Part shown: positions 17,931-26,402 of the stretch, one piece after another
How the letters are laid out: every line of letters starts with the position of its first letter
Numbering within the stretch: position 1 is the first letter of the stretch
From: Microvirga sp. KLBC 81
GTDB taxonomy: Bacteria > Pseudomonadota > Alphaproteobacteria > Rhizobiales > Beijerinckiaceae
Reading direction: 5' to 3'
DNA: 61,573 nucleotides
Assembly: GCF_003075415.1 (NCBI RefSeq)
Contig: NZ_QDAH01000035.1
Location: 1 to 61,573, forward strand
Notes under the pieces: model-generated
What the model saw: the letters and a program-made list of their open reading frames with translations, nothing else
Told to the model about the DNA's origin: nothing
Databases searched by the model: none
Position numbers and translations under genes: made by a program

Positions 17931-18560
17931 TAGCTGTGAGATCTGAAGAGGTTGTTCATCCCGTCTGAGGGCCTGAAGGTGGTCGTTGCGACACGAACCC
18001 CTGATGGACCTGAGGAATGAACAACCCGCATCAGAATGCCCGCACGACCCGTCTGGGTCGAGCGGAAATGATCCGCCGCATCCTCGAGGACGGCCAGCCT
18101 GTTCGAGAGGTGGCCAGAGGCTTCGGCATCAGCGAGCGTACCACTCGCAAGTGGTTGGCCCGCTATAGGGCGCAAGGCCTTGGCGGATTGGAGAACCGCT
18201 CCTCCTGCCCGAAGACCGTTGCAAACCGCACGGCGGAGTACTGGATTGGCGTGATCGAAATGCTCCGGCGGGAGTACCGGCTCACCGCCGAGGAGATCGC
18301 TGGCAAGCTGAAACTGGCTCGCTCGACGGTGGCGGCTTGGCTCACCCGGCGTGGCTTGGGTCGCTTGGCCGCCCTGGAGCCGAAAGAGCCGCCGCGGCGT
18401 TATCAGCGTCAGCATCCTGGCGAACTAATCCACCTGGACATCAAGAAGCTGGCTCGCTTCGAGCGAATAGGCCATCGCATCACGGGTGACCGGCGCAACC
18501 CCAGTACAGGGGTGGGCTACGACTGCTTTCATGTGGCCATCGATGACGCCACCCGGCTAG
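17931..18560 (+). mobile_element. IS481-family element, truncated right copy
   Basis: Its end TAGCTGTGAGATCTGAAGAG is nearly identical to the inverted end at ~437. The transposase starts at 18017 (MNNPHQNARTTRLGRAEMIR) with two HTH regions and the beginning of the DDE core (CFHVAIDDATRLA). It is interrupted after CTAG (18557-18560) by an IS701-type element. Together with the left copy it brackets 438-17930 in inverted orientation. Confidence 0.75.
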
Positions 18561-19545
18561 CACTACTTTGGCAGGTTTGGGGAACAGAGCGAGCGCTGCC
18601 GACGTCTCCACTGAAGGATTGTCCGCGGGAGGTCGTCATGAGCACCTCAGTGGCGTGGGAACATGAACTTCAGTCCTGGCTCGAACCCTTCCTCAAACCC
18701 CTTCGTCATCCGGCGCGTCGGCGCATGTGCCCGCTCTATGTGGCTGGGCTGATCGGCCCGGGCGCGCGCAAGAGCCTGCAGCCCATCGCTGCTCGGGTGG
18801 CACCTGCCGACTATGACCAGCTGCATCACTTTGTGGCGGTCAGCCCCTGGGACGATGCACCGCTCGCGGCTGAACTCCTCGCCCAAGCCAACCGGCTTGT
18901 CGGCGGACCTGACGCCATTCTGGTGATCGACGACACGGCCCTGCCCAAGAAAGGCACGCATTCGGTGGGTGTCGGCCCGCAATATGCCGGGGCTCTGGGC
19001 AAAAAGGCGAACTGCCAGAGCCTAGTCTCGCTGACGCTCGCCAAGGGCGAGGTGCCGATCCCGATCGTCTTGCGGCTGTTCCTGCCGGACACCTGGATCA
19101 ACGATCCTGACCGCCTGCAGCACGCCGGTGTGCCTGAAGCGGTTCGGGTGGCCCGCTCAAAGCCGGAGATCGCACTGACCGAGCTCCAGCGGGTGATGCG
19201 CGCTGGCGTGAGTTTCGGGGCGGTGCTGGCCGATGCCGGCTACGGCATCAGCGCACCCTTCCGGCAGGCGCTCTCGGCTCTCGGGTTGCTCTGGGCGGTG
19301 GGCACGGTGCGCATTCAGAAAGTCTATCCGGCCGACGTGCGGATGGTCACCTCCACCACCACACGTGGACGACCCCGCAAGACGCTGGTTCCGGATGCGG
19401 AAGCGGTTTCGGCCGAGGCCATGCTGGCCAAGGCGTCATGGCGCCGGATCACGTGGCGGCGTGGCACCAAGGGGCCGTTGCAAGCGCGGTTTGCCGCCAT
19501 GCGTGTACGGATAGCCGATGGGCCGGCGGTTCAGTTGCGTGGACT
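18561..19545 (+). mobile_element. IS701-family element, 3' truncated, nested in IS481
   Basis: Sequence after the CTAG site leads to an ATG at 18638 whose product (MSTSVAWEHELQSWLEPFLK) is an IS701-type transposase. IS701 elements target YTAR-like tetranucleotides, and CTAG fits. The IS481 reading frame runs through the junction into the transposase without a stop, making a 511-codon chimeric frame from 18017 to 19552. The element is cut off near 19545 before its right end. Confidence 0.7.
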
Positions 19546-19552
19546 AGTCTGA
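18638..19552 (+). pseudogene. IS701-family transposase, C-terminally truncated
   Basis: The DDE_5-type transposase shows VDDTA-like catalytic strand DAILVIDDTALPKKGTHSVG (first Asp), and VSFGAVLADAGYGISAPFRQ (second Asp). The frame breaks at PAVQLRGLV, where full-length proteins continue to the catalytic Glu in an HQQLKEELGLDHFEGRSW-type block. That block is missing, so it is inactive. The following 50 bases to 19602 look like the tip of another insertion sequence and hold no gene. Confidence 0.75.
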
Positions 19553-19602
19553 AGTTGGACATGCCACCTCATGTCCGAGTCCTGATGTGGTATCTTGAGC
19601 AA

Positions 19603-19830
19603 CTACCGGCAACCTAGAGCTAATTCAGTCGGGAAAATTACTGGGAGGGCGAAGGCTTCTATAGCATCCCTAAACTGCTGACGCAGTGGTCCCTCTGAAT
19701 ATCGTCCAATGGTCATCCCGGTGCGCTTATGACCAACCAAAGCCTCAATGAAGTGGACTGGCTGCCGTGCCTGCTCGGCCTTCGTGACAAACCAGCGACG
19801 GGAGCTGTGGAAGTTCACGTGGGGCTGCCT
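19603..19830 (-). pseudogene. Tyrosine recombinase/integrase, C-terminal fragment
   Basis: Reading leftwards, the fragment has NFHSSRRWFVTKAEQARQPV (the H-x-x-R box), FIEALVGHKRTGMTIGRYSE (the second His and the catalytic Tyr) and a normal tail. Upstream codons run into a stop near 19830, so the N-terminal two thirds are gone. Its sequence style differs from the integrase at 16504, so it is a different enzyme, perhaps the former integrase of the conjugative element to its right. Confidence 0.65.
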
Positions 19831-19957
19831 CGCACTTTCGGACCCTTACCCAGGGTTCGCCTGCACGTCTTAAACTTGAAGGGCGGCGCTGCCAGTACAT
19901 CTGTGGTCAGCTCCGCTCTGATATTGCCCGCCGGTTTTCGACGGGGCAATCTTAGTG
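19831..19957. other. Short intergenic stretch
   Basis: It lies between the integrase fragment and a small hypothetical gene. Nothing recognisable is present. Confidence 0.4.
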
Positions 19958-20281
19958 CTATGTCGCCGGCCGCGCAGATCCACAGAGAGTTGCCGCGGTC
20001 TCGAACATGAATGAGGTCGCTTCCTCGGGCCCGAAGCCTCGATGGAGCATGTCCTCAAACAGCCTGGTGATCTCCTCGGGCGTGGGTGGAGCGGGTTCAA
20101 AGACTTCGCCGTCGATAATTGGGAGTAATGGTTCCGCCACTTCGCTCAAGCCTGTCTCCACGACCTGTTTTGTCTGGTCAGTATGGGAATGCGAGCGTGC
20201 GAAACCACACGGTCTGGGAAGCTTCCAACTCGCACATCTCATAGGAGGGGGAAGCTTTCCAATCACTTCATGAGACCGCAT
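19958..20281 (-). CDS. Small hypothetical protein
   Basis: The frame allows 107 residues. Only the second half looks protein-like: LPIIDGEVFEPAPPTPEEIT then RLFEDMLHRGFGPEEATSFM, an acidic helical segment. An internal start is likely. I do not recognise a family. It is divergent from, and overlaps the leader of, the small gene at 20324. Confidence 0.35.
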   Translation of the reverse strand: MRSHEVIGKLPPPMRCASWKLPRPCGFARSHSHTDQTKQVVETGLSEVAEPLLPIIDGEVFEPAPPTPEEITRLFEDMLHRGFGPEEATSFMFETAATLCGSARPAT

Positions 20282-20323
20282 ACTCGCCTGCGGTACTGGC
20301 CCCTATTCAGGAGCGTCAGGACG

Positions 20324-20551
20324 ATGATTGAGAGCTATCAGCGTATCGACGAGCAAACGATGTCCCTGGTGCGGGAATTTGCTCAACAGTACCGATGCCC
20401 CGACGAGGTCGCGCTGAAGTTCCTACTCAAAATCGGAAAGTACCCTCAGGAGGCCGGTGAGGACGATGAGGCCTATGCAGCGCGGCTCGATCGGCTGCCG
20501 GATCCGGACGTGAAGGTCTATCGAGGCATTCAGGCAGCGAATGACGTGTGA
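20324..20551 (+). CDS. Small hypothetical helical protein (75 aa)
   Basis: The ATG at 20324 follows a purine-rich GTCAGGACG. The product (MIESYQRIDEQTMSLVREFA; CPDEVALKFLLKIGKYPQEA) is acidic and mostly helical with an ordinary codon pattern. It has no recognised family and may be an accessory or regulatory protein of the degraded segment. Confidence 0.4.
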   Translation: MIESYQRIDEQTMSLVREFAQQYRCPDEVALKFLLKIGKYPQEAGEDDEAYAARLDRLPDPDVKVYRGIQAANDV

Positions 20552-20738
20552 GGCGCCACGGCAAAAGTTCGGCGCGAGCGAAAATTTTTAAGCGACCGGG
20601 CGGCGCCTCCGGGTTTGCGGTTCCGAGTGTACCAGAGGGCGGGTGGGGTCGGCTGCCAGATGCCACCGCACCGCTGTCCGGCCCATATGCTTCCTCAATC
20701 GACTGGTAGATCCGGTAAGAAACTGCAGGGGAACGGGC

Positions 20739-21333
20739 TTGCATAGACCGGCCGCCGGACGCTTCGAGTATGGTCGTGCTGAACTCTGGGCCGATGGTAT
20801 TGTCCATGGGCTTGGCATCGCTCTAGGGCTTATTGCCGTTGCGGTGCTCGTGATCTCAATCATGCCGGACCCCTCCCCTTCGGAGCTGATCCCGGCCCTG
20901 ATCTATTGTATCGCGATGATGGCGGTGCTGATGATTTCTGCGGCCTACAACATGTGGCCGATCTCACCGGTGAAGTGGTGGCTACGCCGCTTCGATCATG
21001 CGGCAATTTATGTCCTGATTGCGGGCACCTATACGCCGTTCCTGACGCGTATGGGCAGCGCGCTCATGCCGCAAATTCTTCTGGTTGTCGTCTGGGCAGC
21101 GTCCTTAGTCGGGGTCATGTTCAAGATCGCGCTACCCGGACGCTTCGACAGGCTGTCGATTGGGTTGTACCTTCTGATCGGCTGGAGCGCTGTTCTACAC
21201 GACTGGTGTCATCTTCCACGTTTGGGAGGGGCTGCGCTTCCAAAACGCCATTTGGCATGCGTTCGTTCTGTTGGAGACAGGTTTCCATTATGGCGCCGTG
21301 GTATCCTTCTTTGCCATAACCGAGACCGCATAA
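20739..21333 (+). pseudogene. Haemolysin-III/TrhA-family membrane protein, internally deleted
   Basis: The 5' part encodes several membrane helices of the HlyIII/PAQR-like family (YGRAELWADGIVHGLGIALG; SAAYNMWPISPVKWWLRRFD; HAAIYVLIAGTYTPFLTRMG), with the conserved Ser and His/Asp metal site residues. After LYLLIGWSAVL the reading frame fails. The true C-terminus (TGVIFHVWEGLRFQNAIWHA) resumes about 30 residues further along the family alignment and in another frame, ending at TAA 21331-21333. So roughly 90 bases were lost near 21195-21205. The start is uncertain (TTG at 20739). Confidence 0.6.
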
Positions 21334-21524
21334 CGAACAGAATCCGGCTTCCGGTTCAGTTTAAGTGTGACCAAAACGGACCGGAACAATGACGGTCCCT
21401 ACGATCGCCTGCCCATTACTCTCATCCCAGCGGGCAAGGTAGCCACAATCGTTAAGCGCATGCCCAAGCTCGCCTTGCACTCCTAGCCGGCACGCCTGTT
21501 CATGTGGCACCGGCCCTGAAAAGG
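21334..21524. other. Intergenic stretch before the palindrome array
   Basis: About 190 bases without a supported gene. It should carry the promoter for the AbiE-like pair. Confidence 0.4.
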
Positions 21525-21586
21525 TCACTAACATTGATATTACATAATAACACTAACGATGTTAGTGTCCGCCGCAATGTTAGTGA
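21525..21586. promoter_or_regulatory. Four-half-site palindromic operator upstream of AbiE-like genes
   Basis: TCACTAACATTG (21525-21536) and its perfect inverse CAATGTTAGTGA (21575-21586) flank a central palindrome CACTAACGATGTTAGTG (21551-21567). That gives four CACTAAC/GTTAGTG half sites in 62 bases. In AbiE systems the antitoxin binds inverted repeats upstream of its own gene, so this is the likely autoregulatory site. The spacer is strongly AT-rich (ATATTACATAATAA), suggesting that the promoter -10 lies between the sites. Confidence 0.65.
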
Positions 21587-21589
21587 AGC

Positions 21590-22581
21590 AGCATATCACC
21601 CCGAGGGATCGTTCGCCGAGGCGCTGGGACGCTATCTCGGAGACACCCTTCATGACCGCATTCGAGTTATTAAATTTGAGGCGCACGCGGCCTTCCTTCA
21701 TTTCTCGGGCGAACCTACACCCTCTATGACGCCTGGATTGCCGGAGGACAGTGCGTCTTTCTTGCGGCCTTAAACAGCGCCGCCAACCTTCCGACATCGC
21801 CAAGCACATCGGCCCGGTCCGCAACTCTGTTGATGCAATCGTCGTCTTCGCAACGCCGTCGCTGAGCGCGCACAACCGGTCACGCCTGATCGGTCAGGGT
21901 GTGCCGTTCGTCGTCCCAGGCAACCAGCTCTATATCCCCGACCTCACCATGGATCTGCGCGAGCATTTTCGCGCGCTCAAACAACGGCGTGCGGGCGGCC
22001 TATCGCCGGCGGCTCAAGCCGTTTTGTTCAATCACCTTTTGCGGCACGACGAGAATACTACGATCCCGTCGCTCATCGCGGCGCGACTCCGCTACTCGGC
22101 GATGTCGATCGGCCGCGCCTTCGACGATCTTGTTGCATCGGGCGTCGCGCACACGGAAAAGCACGGCAAGGAAAGACATATCCAGTTCAAGGCAGAAGGA
22201 CGCCAGCTATTCGAGGCGGCGCGCGATCTCCTCCGCAGCCCGGTACGCTCTGTGAAGTTCGTCCGAGGCGATCACTTCCGAGTGCCGCTCAAGCAGGCGG
22301 GAGAATCAGCGCTTGCCGAGCTGACGGATTTGGCCCGGCCGTCGATACGCACATTCGCCATCGCCGCCAGCGGTTGGAAGGCGATCGCACAGACCTCCGG
22401 CCTTGCCAAAACCAGCCGGGATCAAGCCGATTTCATCATCGAGACATGGTCCTACGACCCTGCCGCCTTGTCTGACACCAATACCGTGGACCCTCTGTCG
22501 CTTTACGCGCAGTTCCGGGATCATCGTGACGAGCGTGTTGCCATGGCGGCAGAACAACTCTTGGAGAACATCCCATGGTAG
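21590..22581 (+). pseudogene. AbiEi-like antitoxin/winged-helix regulator, 5' part frameshifted
   Basis: From about 21780 the frame is intact (DIAKHIGPVRNSVDAIVVFA; GVPFVVPGNQLYIPDLTMDL; a wHTH with NTTIPSLIAARLRYSAMSIG, then RSPVRSVKFVRGDH) and stops at 22581. The expected N-terminal piece (FAEALGRYLGDTLHDRIRVI, then FLGRTYTLYDAWIAGG) is present but in two other frames between 21590 and 21780, so at least two indels occurred. The stop overlaps the start of the next gene by 7 bases, the usual layout of an antitoxin-toxin operon. The intact part could still be made from an internal start. Confidence 0.5.
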
Positions 22582-23376
22582 CCGGCATCGACAAATTCCG
22601 TGAGCATTTCGCAGGGCATGAGGATCACTATGCGATCATCGGCGGTGCCGCCTGTGACTTGCTGTTCGATGCGGCCGGTCTTCCATTCAGAGCGACCAAG
22701 GATATCGACATGGTGCTTTGCGTCGAAGTGGTCGATCCCGCATTTGGAATGGCTTTCAAAGCATTTCTCGATGCAGGCGGATATCAGGCCCGCGAGCGAA
22801 GCGATGGCAAAAAGGAGTTCTATCGCTTCCATCGGCCATCCGACAAAAGCTTCCCTTTCATGATCGAGCTCTTTTCGCACAAACCAGCGGCGCTCGACCT
22901 CCCGGAAGAGGCGGGCCTGGCGCCCATCCCTGTGGAAGAGGATATCAGCCTCTCGGCGATCCCTCGATGAGGGCTGCTACGACGCGCTGCAGGCAGCGAA
23001 ACGTAAACTGGACGGCGTCATGGTCATAGACGAAACCCTGCTTATTCCCTTCGAGGCCCGAGCCCTCCTCGATTTGACCGCCCGCTCGGACGCAGGCGAA
23101 ACGATCAATAGCAAGACCATCAGGAAACATCGCAATGTTGTGTTCCGCTTGGCGCAGCTGCTGGCACCGGATATCTCAATTAAGCTCGCCGATCCGATCC
23201 GCGAGGATCTCCGAAAGTTCCTCGAATTGGCTCAAGCTGACGAGACCCTCGACCCCAAGGCGTTCGACGTGTCCCTCACACGCGACGAAGCCATCGACCT
23301 TCTTCGTTCAGCCTATGGACTGCACGGCTCAAGCGGGTTGACGGGACCGGTAAGACGAAAAATACGTCGAGACTGA
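22575..23376 (+). pseudogene. AbiEii-like nucleotidyltransferase toxin, one-base frameshift
   Basis: The first frame (22575-22970) has the nucleotidyltransferase core: IIGGAACDLLFDAAGLPFRA (Gly-Gly signature) and TKDIDMVLCVEV (the D-x-D metal pair). It ends in SLSAIPR*, but one surplus C in CCC near 22962 explains this: skipping it gives AILDEGCYDALQAAKRKLDG and runs on through 23020-23376 (TINSKTIRKHRNVVFRLAQL). AbiEii toxins transfer nucleotides to tRNA and cause abortive infection. As read it is broken. Confidence 0.6.
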
Positions 23377-23566
23377 TTTCCGGAAAATCGGCTTTACGTC
23401 TCTGAGGGGGAAAGCCTTCCCCTGCGGCCGAGCCTTCTCGTCTCGGCCGACCCCTTCTGCGGGGAGACCCCGCAACGCCCCCGTAGAGTGAGAGTGCGGA
23501 CCGGCTTTGCCGTGACGGGTTGAGGGCTGGGAGAGAGGCTCCCGGCGCCCGTCGCGGAGACCCACG
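23377..23566. promoter_or_regulatory. GC-rich structured leader of ardC
   Basis: This 190-base stretch has no gene. It contains short stems such as GGGAG-AGAGG-CTCCC (near 23529-23543) and ends GGAGACCCACG directly before the GTG start at 23567, which supplies the ribosome-binding site. Leaders of this kind commonly precede ardC in this element type. Whether it is a single-stranded promoter active on entry is speculation. Confidence 0.4.
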
Positions 23567-24526
23567 GTGTCCAGAAAGATCGCACCCGCTCGCGCCGGCC
23601 AGGATCGGACGAGCCTCTATGACGAAATCACCGGCAAGACCATCGCCGAGCTGGAGGCCGGCCGCGTGCCCTGGGTCCAGCCGTGGGGGACAGCCGCCGC
23701 GAAGGCGCCGCTCGCCATGCCGAGAAACGCCGCCACGGGCCGCCCCTATTCCGGGATCAATGTGCTGATCCTCTGGGGCGCCGTGATCGAGCACAGTTTT
23801 CCCGGCCAGAGCTGGCTCACCTTCCGCCAGGCACTCGCGCTGGGCGGCAATGTCCGCAAGGGCGAGCGCGGCACGACCGTCGTCTATGCCGACCGCTTCG
23901 TGCCCGAGGACGAGAAGCGGCGCGCCCGCGAGACCGGCGAAGACGCCCAGGCGATCCCGTTCCTGAAGCGCTTCACCGTCTTCAACGCCGCACAATGCGA
24001 AAACCTGCCGGAGGACATCACGATCGTCGCACCGCCTCCGCCTCCGGGCCTGATCGAGCCTAAGGTCGAGGCGCTGATCCGTGCGACGGGGATCGACTTC
24101 CGCATCGGCGGCAACCAGGCCTTCTATGTTCCGGCGCTCGACTACGTCCAGGTCCCACCGCCCCAGGCTTATTTCGAACCGATCAACTGGCACCGCTCGG
24201 CGCTGCACGAGATGGGTCACGCCACCGGTCATTCGTCTCGTCTCGGCCGTGACATAACAGGCAGTTTCGGCACCAAGAAGTACGCCTTCGAGGAGCTCGT
24301 CGCCGAGATGAGCGCCGCCTTCTGCTGCGCGTCGCTCAGCATCGTGCCGACCGTCCGGCATGCGGACTACATCGGCTCGTGGCTGGAAGTGCTGCGCGAG
24401 GACAATCGCGCGATCGTCCGCGCTGCATCGCAGGCGAGCAAGGCGGCTGACTGGCTCCTCGGCTTCCTGCCGGCGGACGAGGCGGGCCTGCAGGCCGAAC
24501 CCTCCATCGGCAGGAGGGCGGCATGA
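23567..24526 (+). CDS. ardC: ArdC-type antirestriction protein (ssDNA-binding, zincin-like)
   Basis: ArdC protects incoming transferred DNA from host restriction. The N-terminal ArdcN domain (SLYDEITGKTIAELEAGRVP; NAATGRPYSGINVLILWGAV) binds ssDNA. The C-terminal zincin-like domain has the metal motif in HRSALHEMGHATGHSSRLGR and the glutamate in FEELVAEMSAAF. Length (319 aa) and motifs are complete. GTG start preceded by GGAGACC. Its stop overlaps the next start by 4 bases (ATGA), making it first gene of a four-gene coupled operon. As first-entering DNA function it fits an early-expressed gene of the conjugative element. Confidence 0.88.
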   Translation: MSRKIAPARAGQDRTSLYDEITGKTIAELEAGRVPWVQPWGTAAAKAPLAMPRNAATGRPYSGINVLILWGAVIEHSFPGQSWLTFRQALALGGNVRKGERGTTVVYADRFVPEDEKRRARETGEDAQAIPFLKRFTVFNAAQCENLPEDITIVAPPPPPGLIEPKVEALIRATGIDFRIGGNQAFYVPALDYVQVPPPQAYFEPINWHRSALHEMGHATGHSSRLGRDITGSFGTKKYAFEELVAEMSAAFCCASLSIVPTVRHADYIGSWLEVLREDNRAIVRAASQASKAADWLLGFLPADEAGLQAEPSIGRRAA

Positions 24527-24894
24527 TCCTTCTCACGCCCGAGTTGCGCGAGCGGCTGCTCGCCAACGGCCGCGAATGCGATGTCGACCATGTTCCCGTG
24601 GTCAAGTTCTTCAACCCCCTCGGCGCAGGCGTCTGGCTCGCCACGGAACTCGACGAGGACGGCGACACCTTGTTCGGCCTGGCCGATCTCGGCGAGCCCG
24701 AGCTGGGCTCGTTCAGCCTCGCCGAGATGACCGCTGTCCGCCTGCCGCTCGGGCTCGGCATTGAGCGCGACATCCTGTTCGAAGGCCTGTTTCCAATCTC
24801 AGTCTGGGCCGAGGCGGCCCATCGAACCGGCAGCATCCGCGAGGCCGAGCGCGTGCTCTACGCTGCCCATCGCGCCCAGCGGGAGGATGTGTGA
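24523..24894 (+). CDS. DUF2958-family protein
   Basis: The 123-residue protein (MILLTPELRERLLANGRECD; DHVPVVKFFNPLGAGVWLAT; FGLADLGEPELGSFSLAEM) is a clear DUF2958 member, a small acidic family found beside ardC on conjugative elements and of unknown biochemical role. It overlaps both neighbours at ATGA/TGATG junctions, so expression is coupled to ardC. Confidence 0.8.
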   Translation: MILLTPELRERLLANGRECDVDHVPVVKFFNPLGAGVWLATELDEDGDTLFGLADLGEPELGSFSLAEMTAVRLPLGLGIERDILFEGLFPISVWAEAAHRTGSIREAERVLYAAHRAQREDV

Positions 24895-25022
24895 TGCGCT
24901 TCCGTCGCTGGCCACGGCCGATCGCATATCGGGACACGCCACGCAAACGCGCGGCGTTCCTTCGTCAGCAGCGCCTCGAACGGGAGGCGCTGCCGCTCTT
25001 CTCCGAGCGGGAGGCCGCGTGA
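24894..25022 (+). CDS. Tiny conserved basic protein (42 aa)
   Basis: The ATG at 24894 overlaps the DUF2958 stop and its TGA overlaps the next ATG, so it fits tightly into the operon. The product (MRFRRWPRPIAYRDTPRKRA; AFLRQQRLEREALPLFSERE) is very basic and helical. No function is known; the perfect overlap on both sides is the main evidence that it is a gene. Confidence 0.5.
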   Translation: MRFRRWPRPIAYRDTPRKRAAFLRQQRLEREALPLFSEREAA

Positions 25023-26056
25023 TGGCCTGTCATGACGCCTCCGATCTCGCGCACCGTCTCGGCCGACAGGCCGAGGCAGTCTGTCGTCATTACCTGTCCA
25101 ACGGACGCCGCGAGGGCCGCTACTGGCTGGTGGGCGACGTGCGCAACACACCCGGCCGCTCGATGTACGTCCGGCTCAAGGACTCAGCCAGGGGCCCGGC
25201 CGGGAAATGGACCGACGCCGCCACCGGCGAACATGGCGACCTCCTCGACGTGATCCGGGAGAGCTGCGGCCTCGTCGACTTCAAGGACGTCGCCGACGAG
25301 GCGCGGACCTTCCTCAGCATGCCGCCACCCGAGCCGATGCAGCCCGCCGTACGCCAAGCTCCGGCGCCGCTTGGTTCACCCGGGGCGGCCCGCCGCCTCT
25401 TCGGCATGTCGCGGCCGATCACGGGCACGCTCGTACAATCGTATCTATGCGAACGCGGCATTACGGATTTGCGTGGAACCGGAAGCCTGCGCTTCCACCC
25501 ACGCTGCTACTATCGGCCCGACGAGCATTCGCCGACTGAAGTTTGGCCGGCCATGATCGCAGCCGTCACCGACCTCGACGGCAAGATGACTGGCGCGCAC
25601 CGCACCTGGCTCGATCCGCGACGCCGGGACAAGGCGCCTCTCGACACGCCACGCCGGGCAATGGGCGACCTGCTCGGCAATGCGGTCCGCTTTGGCATCG
25701 GCGGCGACGTGATGGCGGCCGGCGAAGGCATCGAGACCGTCCTCTCGATCCGCCAGGTTCTCCCCGACATGCCAATGCTGGCGGCGCTCTCGGCAGCCCA
25801 TCTCGCTGCCATCCTGTTCCCTGACACGCTGCGGCGGCTCTACATCCTCCGCGACAACGATCCGGCGGGGAATAGCGCGCGTGATGGCCTGGTCGAACGA
25901 GCGAGCGCGGCCGGGTTCGAGGCGATCGTCATCTCGCCCCGGCTCGGCGACTTCAACGAGGATCTCCGCACCCTCGGAATCGATGCACTCCGCAGCCAGA
26001 CGCGGATGCAGATCGCGCCGCAGGACGTCGCGCGCTTTATGGCGCTGAAGGCATAG
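25022..26056 (+). CDS. Toprim-domain primase-like protein (DUF7146)
   Basis: The 344-residue protein has an N-terminal zinc-free primase-like region (RREGRYWLVGDVRNTPGRSM; KWTDAATGEHGDLLDVIRES) and a C-terminal Toprim domain (VMAAGEGIETVLSIRQVLPD with the catalytic Glu, and RLYILRDNDPAGNSARDGLV with the DxD). Such proteins are thought to prime the complementary strand after conjugative entry. It is the last gene of the ardC-DUF2958-small-Toprim operon. The ATG at 25022 overlaps the preceding stop. Confidence 0.8.
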   Translation: MACHDASDLAHRLGRQAEAVCRHYLSNGRREGRYWLVGDVRNTPGRSMYVRLKDSARGPAGKWTDAATGEHGDLLDVIRESCGLVDFKDVADEARTFLSMPPPEPMQPAVRQAPAPLGSPGAARRLFGMSRPITGTLVQSYLCERGITDLRGTGSLRFHPRCYYRPDEHSPTEVWPAMIAAVTDLDGKMTGAHRTWLDPRRRDKAPLDTPRRAMGDLLGNAVRFGIGGDVMAAGEGIETVLSIRQVLPDMPMLAALSAAHLAAILFPDTLRRLYILRDNDPAGNSARDGLVERASAAGFEAIVISPRLGDFNEDLRTLGIDALRSQTRMQIAPQDVARFMALKA

Positions 26057-26402
26057 CCGGCAACGAGGAGCGGGGTGACGCTGCCGCCATGCTTGCCTGG
26101 ATGCGGGGGACGTCGGAGAGGACCGCGTCTTACGCCTTCGAGAGGGCGATCGGCCCACAAGCTGGCCGTCCCGGCAATGGCGGCGGCCAGCTATTTTCCG
26201 GCGGCCCTTTCCACCCCTCGCGGCAGGCCGCGCGGGGATCCCGGTTCGGGCCTTTCCATCGCGAGGCAAAATAGCCGGCCTTCGCCCTCCTCCGCTGTCG
26301 CTTCGGCCCTCTCGCTTGCGCTCCGGGTGCCGGGCCGGCCCACCCGTGGGCTTCGTCGCCATGAAGGCCGCGACGGTCGCGGTCCAGCCGACGGAGCATC
26401 CC
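26057..26402. promoter_or_regulatory. Long non-coding leader upstream of the DUF2493 gene
   Basis: About 345 bases without a supported gene. Two blocks are shared with the leader of the DUF736 gene at 29670: TCGCGAGGCAAAATAGCC (26259-26276; TCGCGAGGCAAGAAAGTC at 29542-29559) and TCGCCATGAAGGCCGCGACG (from 26355; TCGCCATCGAGGCCGCAATG from 29616), in the same order. The blocks suggest a common regulatory or RNA element. Confidence 0.4.
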
